Assembly: GCA_964416175.1 (NCBI GenBank)
Contig: CAYQDF010000050.1
Location: forward strand, 1-21,913
Length of the DNA stretch: 21,913 nucleotides
Origin: CAYQDF01 sp964416175
Lineage (GTDB): Bacteria; Chloroflexota; Anaerolineae; Anaerolineales; UBA4823
Reading direction: 5' to 3'
The position numbers and the translations under genes were made by a program. This document shows, one piece after another, positions 8,901 through 17,600 of this stretch. How positions within the stretch are numbered: position 1 is the stretch's first letter; every line of letters starts with the position of its first letter. The notes beneath the pieces are model-generated. The model did not search any database. It saw only the letters and a list, made by a program, of their open reading frames with translations, and was not told the origin of the DNA.

Positions 8901-10107
8901 TTTGGTTCAACGCCACACCCAGATCATTCTCCGTGGCGGTGATGGCGATGATCTGGCTGAGAAACGTGATTTCGGCCAATCGTTGCTGGGTTTCTTCGAA
9001 CAAGCGAGCGTTATCGATTGCCACAGCTGCCTGATTCGCCAGCGTGATGAGGGTCTGCAGGTCATCCTGGCTGTACGCGTTTGGCCGGTAGCTCTGGCAG
9101 GAAAGCATCCCAAAGACCTTGCCCCCGAGACGGAGGGGGACTGCAAGCAGGGAGCGGACGCTGTTGACCTTATCTGCATGAACGATATCAATCCCGGTAA
9201 GGTCGTGCAGGTCGTTGACGATCATTGGCTCACCGGTTGAGATGATGTGCCCGCTCAAACCGCGGTGCGAAGGAATGGGCTCCGCTTTGATCTCCCTTTC
9301 CTGGTCGTAAAAATATACCGGAACCAGGCGGTGTCCTGATCTATCCAGGAGGACGATCACGAAAGCCTCGACGGTCATCAACTGGGCGGCTGCCTGGTGC
9401 ACGGCTGTGTAGACCTGGTCGAGCACCAGACTGGCGGCGACCTCCTGGCTGATGCGGGAGAGGATCGCCAGCTGGTTGACCCGGCGGCGGACTGTCGCTT
9501 CCGCTCGCAGGCGGTCGATGGCGGTAGCAAGCTGACCAGCCACCGTTGAAAGCAGCTGCTCGTCAGCCTGGGTGAAGCTGTTCAACTCAACACTCTCGGC
9601 GTTTATCACTCCGATCACACGGGCGCCGACTTTCAAAGGAACACACAGCTCCGAACGAGTGAGCGGGTCCACCTCCAGGTAATCCGGATCGAGCCGCACG
9701 TCCCCGACCAGGCGCGGCTTCCCATCTTGCGCAACCAGGCCGCAGATTCCCGTGCCCAGGGGAATGGACCCGGTCTGCGACGCCTCCTCGCGCTCTTTAT
9801 ACGAGGGATGAGCGTGTAGCCGGCCATCGGCTTCATCCACCAGGAGCAGCCCAAAGTTATCTGGATAGAGATTCTCTCCAATGATTTGGGTAACGCGTTC
9901 GATGAGTGCATCTTCGCTCGTGGCTTCTGCCCCAGCGATCGCGACCGCGTGCAGGATAGTTAATTCTTCCAGCCGCCGACGGAGCGGGTCTCCGCTGGGA
10001 GACGAACCGCGGCGCTGTCTATCTTTTCCCGTGCGGGACCAGAGATAATACATGAGGATCCCCCCCAGGAGAATCCCCGCCGCCAGACCTGCCATCAATT
10101 CGATCAA
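5998..10107 (-). CDS. Hybrid sensor histidine kinase with five GAF domains, PAS and receiver
   Basis: The product is 1369 aa from a TTG start at 10107; an ATG at 10095 (residue 5) is equally possible. One N-terminal membrane helix (about 5-23) leads to five GAF-like domains (about 48-203, 210-370, 378-540, 550-708, 722-870) and a PAS domain (about 878-985). The HisKA domain has its phospho-accepting H1007 (AAGIAHDFNN). The ATPase domain has the N box (N1115/N1119), G1 box (DYGEGI, D1162) and G2 box (GTGLGLA, about 1188-1194). A C-terminal receiver domain has acceptor D1299 (VVSDVVMP) and K1349. Known role: signal-dependent autophosphorylation and phosphorelay. There is no large extracytoplasmic loop, so sensing is probably cytoplasmic (small ligands, redox or gas). 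No response regulator gene is adjacent, so the partner and output are unknown. All catalytic residues are present. Confidence 0.9.
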   Translation of the reverse strand: MIELMAGLAAGILLGGILMYYLWSRTGKDRQRRGSSPSGDPLRRRLEELTILHAVAIAGAEATSEDALIERVTQIIGENLYPDNFGLLLVDEADGRLHAHPSYKEREEASQTGSIPLGTGICGLVAQDGKPRLVGDVRLDPDYLEVDPLTRSELCVPLKVGARVIGVINAESVELNSFTQADEQLLSTVAGQLATAIDRLRAEATVRRRVNQLAILSRISQEVAASLVLDQVYTAVHQAAAQLMTVEAFVIVLLDRSGHRLVPVYFYDQEREIKAEPIPSHRGLSGHIISTGEPMIVNDLHDLTGIDIVHADKVNSVRSLLAVPLRLGGKVFGMLSCQSYRPNAYSQDDLQTLITLANQAAVAIDNARLFEETQQRLAEITFLSQIIAITATENDLGVALNQICSELANFFRVPEVGFALLNWELTSAQVIAEYHAPGRPDNLGTQIPVIGNPAMTQILESRRSLAVDDVRHNPLFEPLMDMVEQRSLTSLLLVPIIFGGEVVGTLEIASTEPREFGAAEIALVEKVASQVGQVLERLGLFAATREQAESMAYLATISEGLNRPLSLSEVINAIGEAAMALSQADRAALYLRQDDDAIAAPWYVGVSPEYIQQVTEHAGELPGGLLMTRPEQLLISDIELLPDESLIKQPSLKEGVRALEVWPLIYQDDVVAAISCYYNVPHLGSDPEQEVMRAFARQAAVALVNARLFDETRRRTAQLEAMNAIIAEVAAAADLKHLLGTALDHTLRALGLSIGGIWAEGHRVVRNMTTLIGDACRHIHNSHGGEVAGIVAVADWEEVEEDFEFSSYKNLMTRYGIRATITVPLISEGRRIGGMSLASQEPHRWLGEEIALVEGIGRQLGGAVERITLLERIQDNARQVQSIIETVPEGVALLDGNHQVVLANPIAQGYLLDLARARTGDHVTHLGGTPIHEILRPGSQVFWNELEVPGPPRRLFELAAQPLEAGERSDGWVLVLREVTQEREYQARIQMQERLATVGQLAAGIAHDFNNILAAIVVYSDLLKRDPNLGQVSYDRVDVIQQQVERAASLIRQILDFSRRSVMEQSRLDLLPFVKELDKLLRRVLPETIRLELTYQPGVYLVDADPARLQQVFINLAVNARDASPNGGVLQFKLERVNVQQDTPPPCPDIPPGSWVRITVRDYGEGISEEVLPHIFEPFFTTKPVGQGTGLGLAQAYGIIKQHDGFIDVHSQIGYGTTFHIYLPAREPSAEGLESTELSADVKGAGETILLVEDDFSAREALKTLLENCNYRVLTASNGLEALQIYDREAEKIALVVSDVVMPVLGGIDLYERLLERWPEIKMLFVTGHPVKEEDQAVLEKGHVHWLQKPFSVGVFNQAVSDLLYNDVE

Positions 10108-10268
10108 GATAACCCATCCAACAGCAGTACGTCCCGGAGCAGCTTATGAATACAGCTCGGGTTCGCCTGCGAGGTCCTTATGATTACTTATACATCAAAT
10201 TTCTTGCGTTTGCAATCAACCTTGAGACCCAGATGCGCTTGCCGAGCTTACAGTTTAGTCAAGTATGG

Positions 10269-10274
10269 TATGAT
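10269..10274 (+). promoter_or_regulatory. -10 box of polX, predicted leaderless start
   Basis: TATGAT ends 8 nt before the ATG at 10282; GATAAT (10272-10277) overlaps it. No Shine-Dalgarno sequence precedes the ATG. The spacing matches that seen at recO and the two surface genes at 18972 and 19100. No convincing -35 box is visible. Confidence 0.45.
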
Positions 10275-10281
10275 AATCTTG

Positions 10282-12018
10282 ATGTCGCCCCATCGTCTCA
10301 CCAACAAACAACTTGCCGATACATTTCACCTGATTGGGAACCTGCTGGAAATTAAGGGAGAGGTGATTTACAAGATCCTCGCCTACCGCAAGGCAGCTGA
10401 CAGCCTTGTAGATTATGGGCGACCGGCTTACGACGTCTGGCAAGCGGGGCAGTTGACAGAGATCCCCGGAGTGGGCAAGGCCATCGCTGAAAAAATCGAC
10501 GAGCTGTTCAGGACCGGCAGGCTCGGGTTCCTGGAGAAACTGAGCGCGGAAGTCCCACCCAGCCTGGCCGAATTGCTCGAGGTTCCCGACCTGGGTCCCA
10601 AGAAAGTAGCCCTCTTCTGGCGCGAGCTGGGGATCATAGATCTGGCAGGGCTGGAAGCCGCCGCCCGGGAAGGCAAACTGCGCGGCCTGCCAGGCATGGG
10701 CGAGAAATCCGAACAGAAGATCATCGCCGGGATCGAATCACTTGCCCGGCGGACGACGCGCATCCCGCTATGGCGAGCCTGGCCTTTTGCCCAGGAGCTC
10801 CTCGCCGTCTTGCGTTCTATCCCCGGCGTCGAGGATGCAGAGACTGCTGGCAGCCTGCGCCGGATGCGCGAGACAGTCGGTGATTTGGATCTGGTTGTCG
10901 CGGCGCGCGATTCCGAGCCGGTCATGCAAGCTTTCACTGGTCTGCCGGGCGTGCTGCGCGTGATGGGCAGCGGTGAAACGAAATCCAGCGTCGAATTCGA
11001 AAATGGCCTGCGCGCCCAGCTGTGGGTCCATTCGCCGGAACGCTTCGGCACCGCACTGCAGTACGCCACCGGTTCGAAGGATCACAACGTCCGGCTAAGG
11101 GAGCTGGCTCTCAAGCGCGGGCTGTCCCTCTCTGACCAGGGTTTCCTGAAAGAAGATGGCACGGAGATCTTCTGTGCAGATGAGGAAGAAGTTTATCGCA
11201 CACTGGGGCTGCCCTGGATCCCGCCCGAGATGCGCGAGGATCGCGGCGAGGTGCAGGCCGCCCTGGCAGGGAATCTACCGAAATGGATCAATTTAAGCGA
11301 TATCCGGGCCGAGCTGCACTGTCACACCACCTGGAGCGATGGAAAGACATCCATCCTGGAGATGGCTCAGGCTGCCCGGGAGCGTGGATATCGCGTCCTC
11401 GCCATTACTGACCATTCTCCCAGCCTGGGCATTACTCAGGGGGTCACGATCGAAGATATTGCGGAGCAGCGCGCCGAGATTGACGCGGCGCAAGAGGCGA
11501 TGGGGGATTCACTCCTGATCTTACAGGGCTCTGAGGTGGAGATCAAAGCAGATGGTTCTCTGGACTTCCCTGATGAAGTGCTGGCGAGGTTCGATATTGT
11601 CTTCGCGTCCCTCCACGTCAGCCTGCGGCAGCCCCGGGAGCAGGTCACACAGCGCCTCCTTAATGCCATTCGAAATCCGCATGTTGACGTGATCGGGCAC
11701 CCCACCGGCAGGTTGATCCCGGACCGGGAGGGAGCGGCGCTGGATTTGGAAGCCGTTCTCGAGGCAGCCGCCGAAAGCGGAGTTGCCCTGGAGATGAGCG
11801 CCCATCCCCAGCGGCTCGACTTGAACGATGTATACGCCCGCCGGGCGGTCGCGATGGGCATCCCCCTCAGCATCAACACCGATGCCCATCGTCCGGAAGA
11901 AATGGACCTGATGCACTTCGGCGTCTCCATGGCGCGCCGGGGTTGGGTGGAGGTGGATCACGTGATCAACACCTGGAATTCAGAGCGGCTGGTGGGCTGG
12001 TTGAAGAAAAGAGCCTGA
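10282..12018 (+). CDS. polX: DNA polymerase/3'-5' exonuclease PolX (Pol X + PHP)
   Basis: The product is 578 aa, the usual bacterial PolX length. It has an N-terminal helix-hairpin-helix 8-kDa-like domain (about 5-80, IPGVGKAIAEKI), a second HhH region (LPGMGEKSEQKI) and a Pol X palm with the GS motif (A189-G190-S191) and catalytic D201/D203 (VGDLDLVV). The third metal-binding Asp of the family, expected in a VDLR-like strand, is Q246 here (RAQLWVHSPERFGTALQYA). The C-terminal PHP domain (about 340-578) keeps its metal ligands: H346, H348, D353, H378, E418/E420, H445, H473, D534 and H536. Known role: base-excision repair gap filling plus 3'-5' exonuclease and AP endonuclease. The sequence predicts an intact nuclease and a doubtful polymerase. 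The start at 10282 fits the family N-terminus; the ATG at 10270 lies within the -10 region. Confidence 0.92.
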   Translation: MSPHRLTNKQLADTFHLIGNLLEIKGEVIYKILAYRKAADSLVDYGRPAYDVWQAGQLTEIPGVGKAIAEKIDELFRTGRLGFLEKLSAEVPPSLAELLEVPDLGPKKVALFWRELGIIDLAGLEAAAREGKLRGLPGMGEKSEQKIIAGIESLARRTTRIPLWRAWPFAQELLAVLRSIPGVEDAETAGSLRRMRETVGDLDLVVAARDSEPVMQAFTGLPGVLRVMGSGETKSSVEFENGLRAQLWVHSPERFGTALQYATGSKDHNVRLRELALKRGLSLSDQGFLKEDGTEIFCADEEEVYRTLGLPWIPPEMREDRGEVQAALAGNLPKWINLSDIRAELHCHTTWSDGKTSILEMAQAARERGYRVLAITDHSPSLGITQGVTIEDIAEQRAEIDAAQEAMGDSLLILQGSEVEIKADGSLDFPDEVLARFDIVFASLHVSLRQPREQVTQRLLNAIRNPHVDVIGHPTGRLIPDREGAALDLEAVLEAAAESGVALEMSAHPQRLDLNDVYARRAVAMGIPLSINTDAHRPEEMDLMHFGVSMARRGWVEVDHVINTWNSERLVGWLKKRA

Positions 12019-12073
12019 TCAGCCCGGCACCGCATCGTCTCAGAAAGCCCCTACAGATTTGGAAAGGATATAT

Positions 12074-13153
12074 TCAGAGGATCCAGCCATGCGTTGCCGC
12101 GTGGCTGGACATGGTCCGGGTGTCGGGCGCCAGGAGCATTGTGCTGCCCATCGCTGCAGCTGCCTCCACCAGGATCTGTACCGATGCTCGCCGGGATGCG
12201 TGCTGCCTGGCCTCCCGGATGTAGGCTGCCAGGATGCGACCCGGGTAGTGGCGGATCACCTCGGTATAGATCTCCGGGTCTTTTTCCCCGCTATCGCCTA
12301 TCAAAATGAAGGGTAGTTCCGGGAACCTGTCCAGGATCTTCCGGATGACCCCCAGTTTAAACCGGGTGTGGTGGAAGGTAAGCATTGAATCCCTTCCCAC
12401 CCCCCAATCGCGCAATATCAAAGGTCCCTCTGGCAGTCCGTGAATCTGGAAAAACTGCTCGAACAAATCGTACAGGTTCCAGGGACTGCTCGAGACATAA
12501 AAAAGAGGGTTGGGCGGTGCTGCCAGCCCGCCGCGAAGCGCCCGGTAGAAATCAGCCACTCCTTCCAGCGGCAAGCGGGTGTGGGCATTCCTCAAGAAAA
12601 CGGTTCTCGCCATCCTGAACAGGCTGGTTGCCCCCGTGTACACGACAGTGTCGTCGATGTCGCTGATCACGCCAAACATAGCTCCCGGGGATATAAGCAG
12701 CGCTCGTCCCTGGGCGCGGACGGTTCCAGCGTACCCCATGGGTGGTTCCAGCAGCTCCAGATCGATCTCCACCCACTCGGTCCCGCTGGGCACTGGTTCA
12801 GATACCTCAAGATGCACCTCGAAAAAACCCTCTTCGTCCGCTGTAAATACTCCTTCCACCCCCCGGCAGCGCGCCAGGATCTGCGCGTAAGGCACCTCAT
12901 CGCTCTCGAAGCGCCGGTACATGTTGCGCAGGTTGATCCAAACTGTATCTGACTCGCTGGAGGGTCGGATGCCCTTGTCTTCCAGCACCCGTCCTTTAAG
13001 ATAAACAAAACCAGGGGAGGCGTACCCTCGGTAAGGAAAGATGATCACAGGCTTCGAGTGCAGCAGTGCAGCACCGATGCGGCTCTTTATTCCATCGAAT
13101 GCACGCTCGGCTGTGTAGATAAACCGGGTGAGCATCTGCTGCCCGTCTGCCAC
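12074..13153 (-). CDS. App1-type phosphatidate phosphatase family protein (DUF2183)
   Basis: The product is 359 aa from a GTG at 13153 (ATG at 13135 is an alternative). The C-terminal half (about 155-345) is a HAD-like App1 catalytic domain: D165-I-D167-D-T169 (GVISDIDDTVVYTG) with the DxDxT nucleophile motif, SSSPWNLYD as the second motif, HHTRFKLGVI with the lysine of motif III, and ILIGDSGEKDPEIY with the metal-binding Asp. The N-terminal half has the beta-rich domain usual for bacterial members (YRGYASPGFVYLKGRVL). In yeast App1 dephosphorylates phosphatidate to diacylglycerol at actin patches; the bacterial substrate is not settled, and no signal peptide is visible. It is divergent from the MFS gene and convergent with polX. 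Family assignment is strong; substrate is uncertain. Confidence 0.85.
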   Translation of the reverse strand: MADGQQMLTRFIYTAERAFDGIKSRIGAALLHSKPVIIFPYRGYASPGFVYLKGRVLEDKGIRPSSESDTVWINLRNMYRRFESDEVPYAQILARCRGVEGVFTADEEGFFEVHLEVSEPVPSGTEWVEIDLELLEPPMGYAGTVRAQGRALLISPGAMFGVISDIDDTVVYTGATSLFRMARTVFLRNAHTRLPLEGVADFYRALRGGLAAPPNPLFYVSSSPWNLYDLFEQFFQIHGLPEGPLILRDWGVGRDSMLTFHHTRFKLGVIRKILDRFPELPFILIGDSGEKDPEIYTEVIRHYPGRILAAYIREARQHASRRASVQILVEAAAAMGSTMLLAPDTRTMSSHAATHGWIL

Positions 13154-13203
13154 CGTGTTCCAAACCTTCTGAGCGAATCTGACCGGATGCCCGGTCGATC
13201 CAG

Positions 13204-13217
13204 CCGATTATAATCGG
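13204..13217. repeat. Perfect 14-bp palindrome containing TATAAT on both strands
   Basis: CCGATTATAATCGG equals its own reverse complement. It lies between the divergent phosphatase and MFS genes. It reads TATAAT on the minus strand (13212-13207, about 54 bp before the phosphatase start) and on the plus strand (13209-13214). It could be a -10 element, an operator, or both. Confidence 0.5.
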
Positions 13218-13250
13218 AACGCATCCTTCCGCGAACGGCGCGCGTAAAGT

Positions 13251-13256
13251 TATAAT
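13251..13256 (+). promoter_or_regulatory. Candidate -10 box of the MFS/IleRS-like operon
   Basis: A perfect TATAAT lies 43 bp before the GTG at 13300, predicting a leader of about 37 nt. Unlike the leaderless genes, this one has a Shine-Dalgarno sequence, GGAGG at 13291-13295, 4 bp before the start. No clear -35 box is visible. Confidence 0.5.
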
Positions 13257-13299
13257 CATTCTCCGGGGGTGATCTCATTCCTTAGAGCCGGGAGGCATC

Positions 13300-14637
13300 G
13301 TGGATTCGCGATCGATCATCCGCAACTACTTCGTAATTTCCGGATCTTATAACCTGGCAGCCTCCCTGATATGGGGGATCAACACCCTTTTCCTGCTCGA
13401 CGCAGGGTTGACAATCTTCGAAGTGTTCCTGGTCAACGCGATTTTTTCAGCGGGAATGGCCGTCTTTGAGATCCCGACAGGCGTTCTGGCGGATACCAGC
13501 GGCCGGCGGCTGTCTTTTCTGCTCAGCGTCGCTGTGCTCGCGCTGGGGACGCTGGGGTACGTGGGGACGGCAGTATTCGGGGGCGGACTGCTGCCTTTCA
13601 TTGTTATGTCGATCATCCTGGGATTGGGCTACACCTTTTATTCCGGAGCTGTCGAGGCCTGGCTGGTGGATGCATTGAAAGCCACCGGATTCAATGGATC
13701 TTTCGACCAGGTATTTGCACGCAGCAACTTGGTTACGGGAGCAGCCATGCTTGTGGGTACCGTCGGAGGGGGCATTCTGGGGGACATCGACCTGGCGGTC
13801 CCTTTCCTCCTGCGAGCCGCCCTGATGACTTTTCTGTTGATCTTCGCTTATTTCACAATGCATGATATCGGCTACAGACCCAGGACGCTCTCCCTAAGCG
13901 CGTTCCCGACCGAAATGAAGTCCGTCGCCGTCTCCAGCCTCCGCCTGGGCTGGGAACAGCCCTCCCTGCGTCTGCTGATGTTCGCCAATATCCTTCAAGC
14001 CGGGTTTCTTTACTGGGGATTTTATGCCTGGCAGCCCTATTTCCTGGAGCTGTTGGGCGGGTCCAGGGTGTGGGTGGCGGGGGTGGTCGCGGCGCTGATC
14101 TCGCTCTCCACCATGGTCGGCAATGGGTTCGTGGAATGGTTTTCCCGGTATTGTGGAAAACGGACGACCTTGATCCTGTGGGCTTCCCTCTGCGGTTCCC
14201 TGGCCGCGATAGGCGTCGGCCTGGCAGGTTCTTTTTGGGTGGCAGTGAGCCTGCTGCTGGTTTACATGGCTGCTGTCGGGGTGATCACGCCGGTCCGCCA
14301 GGCTTTGATTCACCAGCTGATCCCTTCGGATACACGGGCTGCCATCGTCTCCCTGGATTCCTTGGTGGCCAGCAGCGGCGGCATCCTCGGGCAGACAGGT
14401 CTCGGGTACATCTCCCAGAGGGGATCGATCGCCAGAGGTTTCGTGATTGGAGGGATTGCCACACTTACTGCTTTTCCCCTGTACGGGTTGTTGAGATTGC
14501 TGAGGCACCCGGCGGATCGGCTCGCAGGAAAGACCGGGGCGTCCAGCGCGTGTGCAGCGCAGGGTATCCCGTCGATTTCAAGCGTCAACACGACAACCGG
14601 GGGCGAACTATCCGAGATGGATCGAAAGGATGCATGA
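13300..14637 (+). CDS. Major facilitator superfamily transporter
   Basis: The product is 445 aa. The sequence is strongly hydrophobic with about 12 predicted membrane helices. The MFS motif A lies in the loop after the second helix (FEIPTGVLADTSGRR, residues 57-70), and a YSGAVEAWLVDAL stretch follows in the fourth helix region, seen in a drug-efflux-like MFS group. The last 35 residues are polar. Export or import of a small molecule is expected; the substrate cannot be told. The GTG start is supported by GGAGG 4 bp upstream. The stop codon TGA (14635-14637) directly abuts the ATG of the IleRS-like gene, so the two are almost certainly co-transcribed and probably translationally coupled. A resistance or efflux role is inference. 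Confidence 0.85.
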   Translation: MDSRSIIRNYFVISGSYNLAASLIWGINTLFLLDAGLTIFEVFLVNAIFSAGMAVFEIPTGVLADTSGRRLSFLLSVAVLALGTLGYVGTAVFGGGLLPFIVMSIILGLGYTFYSGAVEAWLVDALKATGFNGSFDQVFARSNLVTGAAMLVGTVGGGILGDIDLAVPFLLRAALMTFLLIFAYFTMHDIGYRPRTLSLSAFPTEMKSVAVSSLRLGWEQPSLRLLMFANILQAGFLYWGFYAWQPYFLELLGGSRVWVAGVVAALISLSTMVGNGFVEWFSRYCGKRTTLILWASLCGSLAAIGVGLAGSFWVAVSLLLVYMAAVGVITPVRQALIHQLIPSDTRAAIVSLDSLVASSGGILGQTGLGYISQRGSIARGFVIGGIATLTAFPLYGLLRLLRHPADRLAGKTGASSACAAQGIPSISSVNTTTGGELSEMDRKDA

Positions 14638-17600
14638 ATGTTTAAGCCGGTACCTTCCAAACCCCACCTCCCCCAAATGGAAGAGGCTGTCCAGCGCACC
14701 TGGAAGATCAGGCGCATATATAAGAAATTGGATCACCAGCGCCGCGGTGGCCAGGAGTACGTAACTTATGAACGTCCGCCATATACCAGCAGATTGCCGG
14801 AGGTTGGCGACGTCCTGGTCCGGGCGTTTCAGGACATCTTTCCCCGCTACAGGTCCATGCGCGGCTTCCACGTCGTCCGCCGGGTTGGATGGAACACCCA
14901 TGGACTTCCGATCGAGATCAAAGTTGAGAGGCGACTCGGCATCAGCAATAAAAGGCAGATCGAAGAGCATGGGATTGCTGACTTCGCTGCCGAGTGCCGG
15001 AGAGCCGCGGTCGAACACCTCCAGGACTGGGAAAAACTGACCGAGCGGATCGGGGATTGGGTGGACCTGGAAGACGCGTATGTCACATGCACGAATGAAT
15101 ACATCGAATCGGTATGGTGGATACTTAAGAGCTTTTGGGACAGGGATCTCGTGACCCAGGGCTTCAAGGTCATCCCGTACTGCCCCCGCTGCGGAACTTC
15201 ACTCTCAGACTACGAGGTCTCCCTGGGCTATGGCAAAGCGGTTGACCCCTCGGTATTCGTGAGATTACCCCTGGTCGATGACCCGGGGACGTCGCTCCTG
15301 ATCTGGACGAACAGTCCCTGGACCCTGCCTGGCAATGTGGCGGTCGCGGCCAACCCGGAGATCGATTACGTGATCGTCGAGCGCCAGCTTCCGGAAGGTG
15401 GTGTTGAAAAGCTCATCGTTGCTAAAGACCTGGCCGAGAAAGTATTCCGGGACGAGCCTGTGGAGAAATTCGAGACGTTCAAAGGCCGCAAACTCCGGGG
15501 CTTGCAATACCACCCGCTGTTCACGTTCCTGATCCCTGAAAAGCCAGCTTACCGTGTCTTATTGGATGATGCCGCACTGGCGAAGGAGGGGACAGGTCTG
15601 GTCCATATCGCTCCTGCTTTTGGCGCGCGGGGCATGCAGCTGGCATTGGAATTTGACCTGCCGATCCTGGAGACCGTTGCTGAGGACGGCACGTTCATCC
15701 CTGAAGTGCGTCCCTGGAGCGGGGTGTTCGTCAAGCAGGCTGACCCGCTGGTCATCCAGGATCTGGCCGCGCGCGGTCTGCTCTACCGTGAAGAGGCTGA
15801 CGTCCACGCCTCGCCTTTCTGCTGGCAGTGCTGCACACCCCTGATCTCTTATGCTCGAAGTGCCTGGTATCTTCGCTTAACCCACTCCCGGGAGCAGCTG
15901 GTTGCCGCCAACCTGCGCATCCAGTGGCGCCCGGAGCACGTCCGGCAGGGAAGGTTTGGCAGCTGGCTGAACAACAACTTCGACTGGGTCTTGGGGCGCG
16001 AACGCTACTGGGGGACTCCACTGCCAGTATGGGAATGCGCGGCGTGCCATCACCAGCTGGCAGTCGGTTCATTGGCCGAATTGTCGCAGCTGTCTGGCGA
16101 AGACCTTGGGGAATTGGGTCTGCACCGCCCTTTCGTGGACGATGTCCATATCGCCTGTCCGGAATGCAGCGGGGAGATGAGCCGGGTCCCTGAAGTCGTC
16201 GACGCTTGGTTTGATCTGGGAGCGATGCCGGCCGCGCAGCGACATTGTCCCTTCGAAAACGAGGAAATTATTAAGAGGACGATCCCGGCTGATTTCGTCT
16301 GCGAGGCGGCTGACCAGATGAAGGGCTGGTTCTATTCCCTGCACGCCATCGGCACGCTCCTCTTTGACCAGGAGAGCTTCCGGAATGCGATCTGCCTTGG
16401 GATGATCCGGAAAGGTGAAGGGTTGGGGATATCAAATACGCACACCAACAGGTTGGATCCATGGGAAGTGATCCACGCGCACGGCTCAGACGCGTTGCGC
16501 TGGTACTTTTACACTTCAGGACCCCCCGACAGGGAGCGCCGATTTTCTTCAGACCGGGTCGAAGAAGTAGTGCGGAACTTTGTCTACAGGTTATGGAACG
16601 TATATTCCTTCTTCGTGACCCATGCCAACCTGACCGGGTGGAGACCTCCCATCCTCCCTCTCTCTTATCCCTCAGCTCAAAGGAGGGCAGGGTCAGGAGG
16701 AGAGGATTGGCGCCAGGAATTCGACCGATGGTTGCTGTCCGAGCTGCACACCCTGGTGCGGGATGTTACCGCAGCGATGGAATCCTACGATGTCCCAGGA
16801 GCGACGCGGCCCGTCCAGGATTTCGTCGAAGACCTCTCGAAATGGTATCTGCGCCGGTCTCGCCGCCGATTCCGGAATGACGGAGCGGGCGATGACAGAG
16901 AGGCAGCTTACGCCACACTGTACGAGGCTCTGACCACGCTCAGCAGGCTGCTCGCCCCGGCCATGCCCTTCCTGGCCGAGGAGCTTTACCAGAACCTGGT
17001 GTGCGCGATAGATTCCGGGGCGCCCGAATCGGTGCACCTGGCCGACTGGCCTGAGGTAGACGAAGCGCTCATCGATGATGCCCTGAATGCTGACATGCGC
17101 CTGGTGATGCGGCTGGCCTCCCTGGGACGCGCGGCCAGGGCAAAGGCCGGGATCAAGTTGCGGCAGCCGCTGCCCGAGATCATCTTTTTAGCGGCCAGCT
17201 CACGCGAGGCGCGGGTCGTGGAGACATTCGCTGGTCTACTGGCTGAAGAGCTGAACGTAAAACGGGTCGCGGTCCTGGGTTCCACGGGACAGATAGCCGC
17301 CTGCCGCCTTGACCCTCTCCCCCGACAGCTGGGGAGAAAATACCGGGCCAGGTATCCCGGCTTGCGCGCGGCTATCCTGGCACTGGATGCGGAAGAAGCT
17401 GCCCGGACCTTGTTGGCTGGCAAACCGATTGAGGTGAATGTCGGCGGAGAGGTGCTGGAGGTTCTGCCAGAAGAAGTCGCGGTGCGCGTCGAATCCAGCC
17501 CGGGTCTGGTCGTCGTCTCGGAGGGAACTCACCTGGCAGTATTGAGGACAGAGTTGGTCCCTGAGCTTCTACGCGAAGGGTTGGCGAGAGATCTCGTGCG

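Noticed and set aside
8907..9191. Small minus-strand frame inside the sensor kinase gene
   Set aside because: It is an alternative frame of the kinase gene, Ser/Arg-rich with no recognisable motif.
17316..17337. TCTCCCC/GGGGAGA hairpin as a terminator
   Set aside because: It is inside the IleRS-like coding sequence, far from its end, and has no T-run on the transcribed strand.
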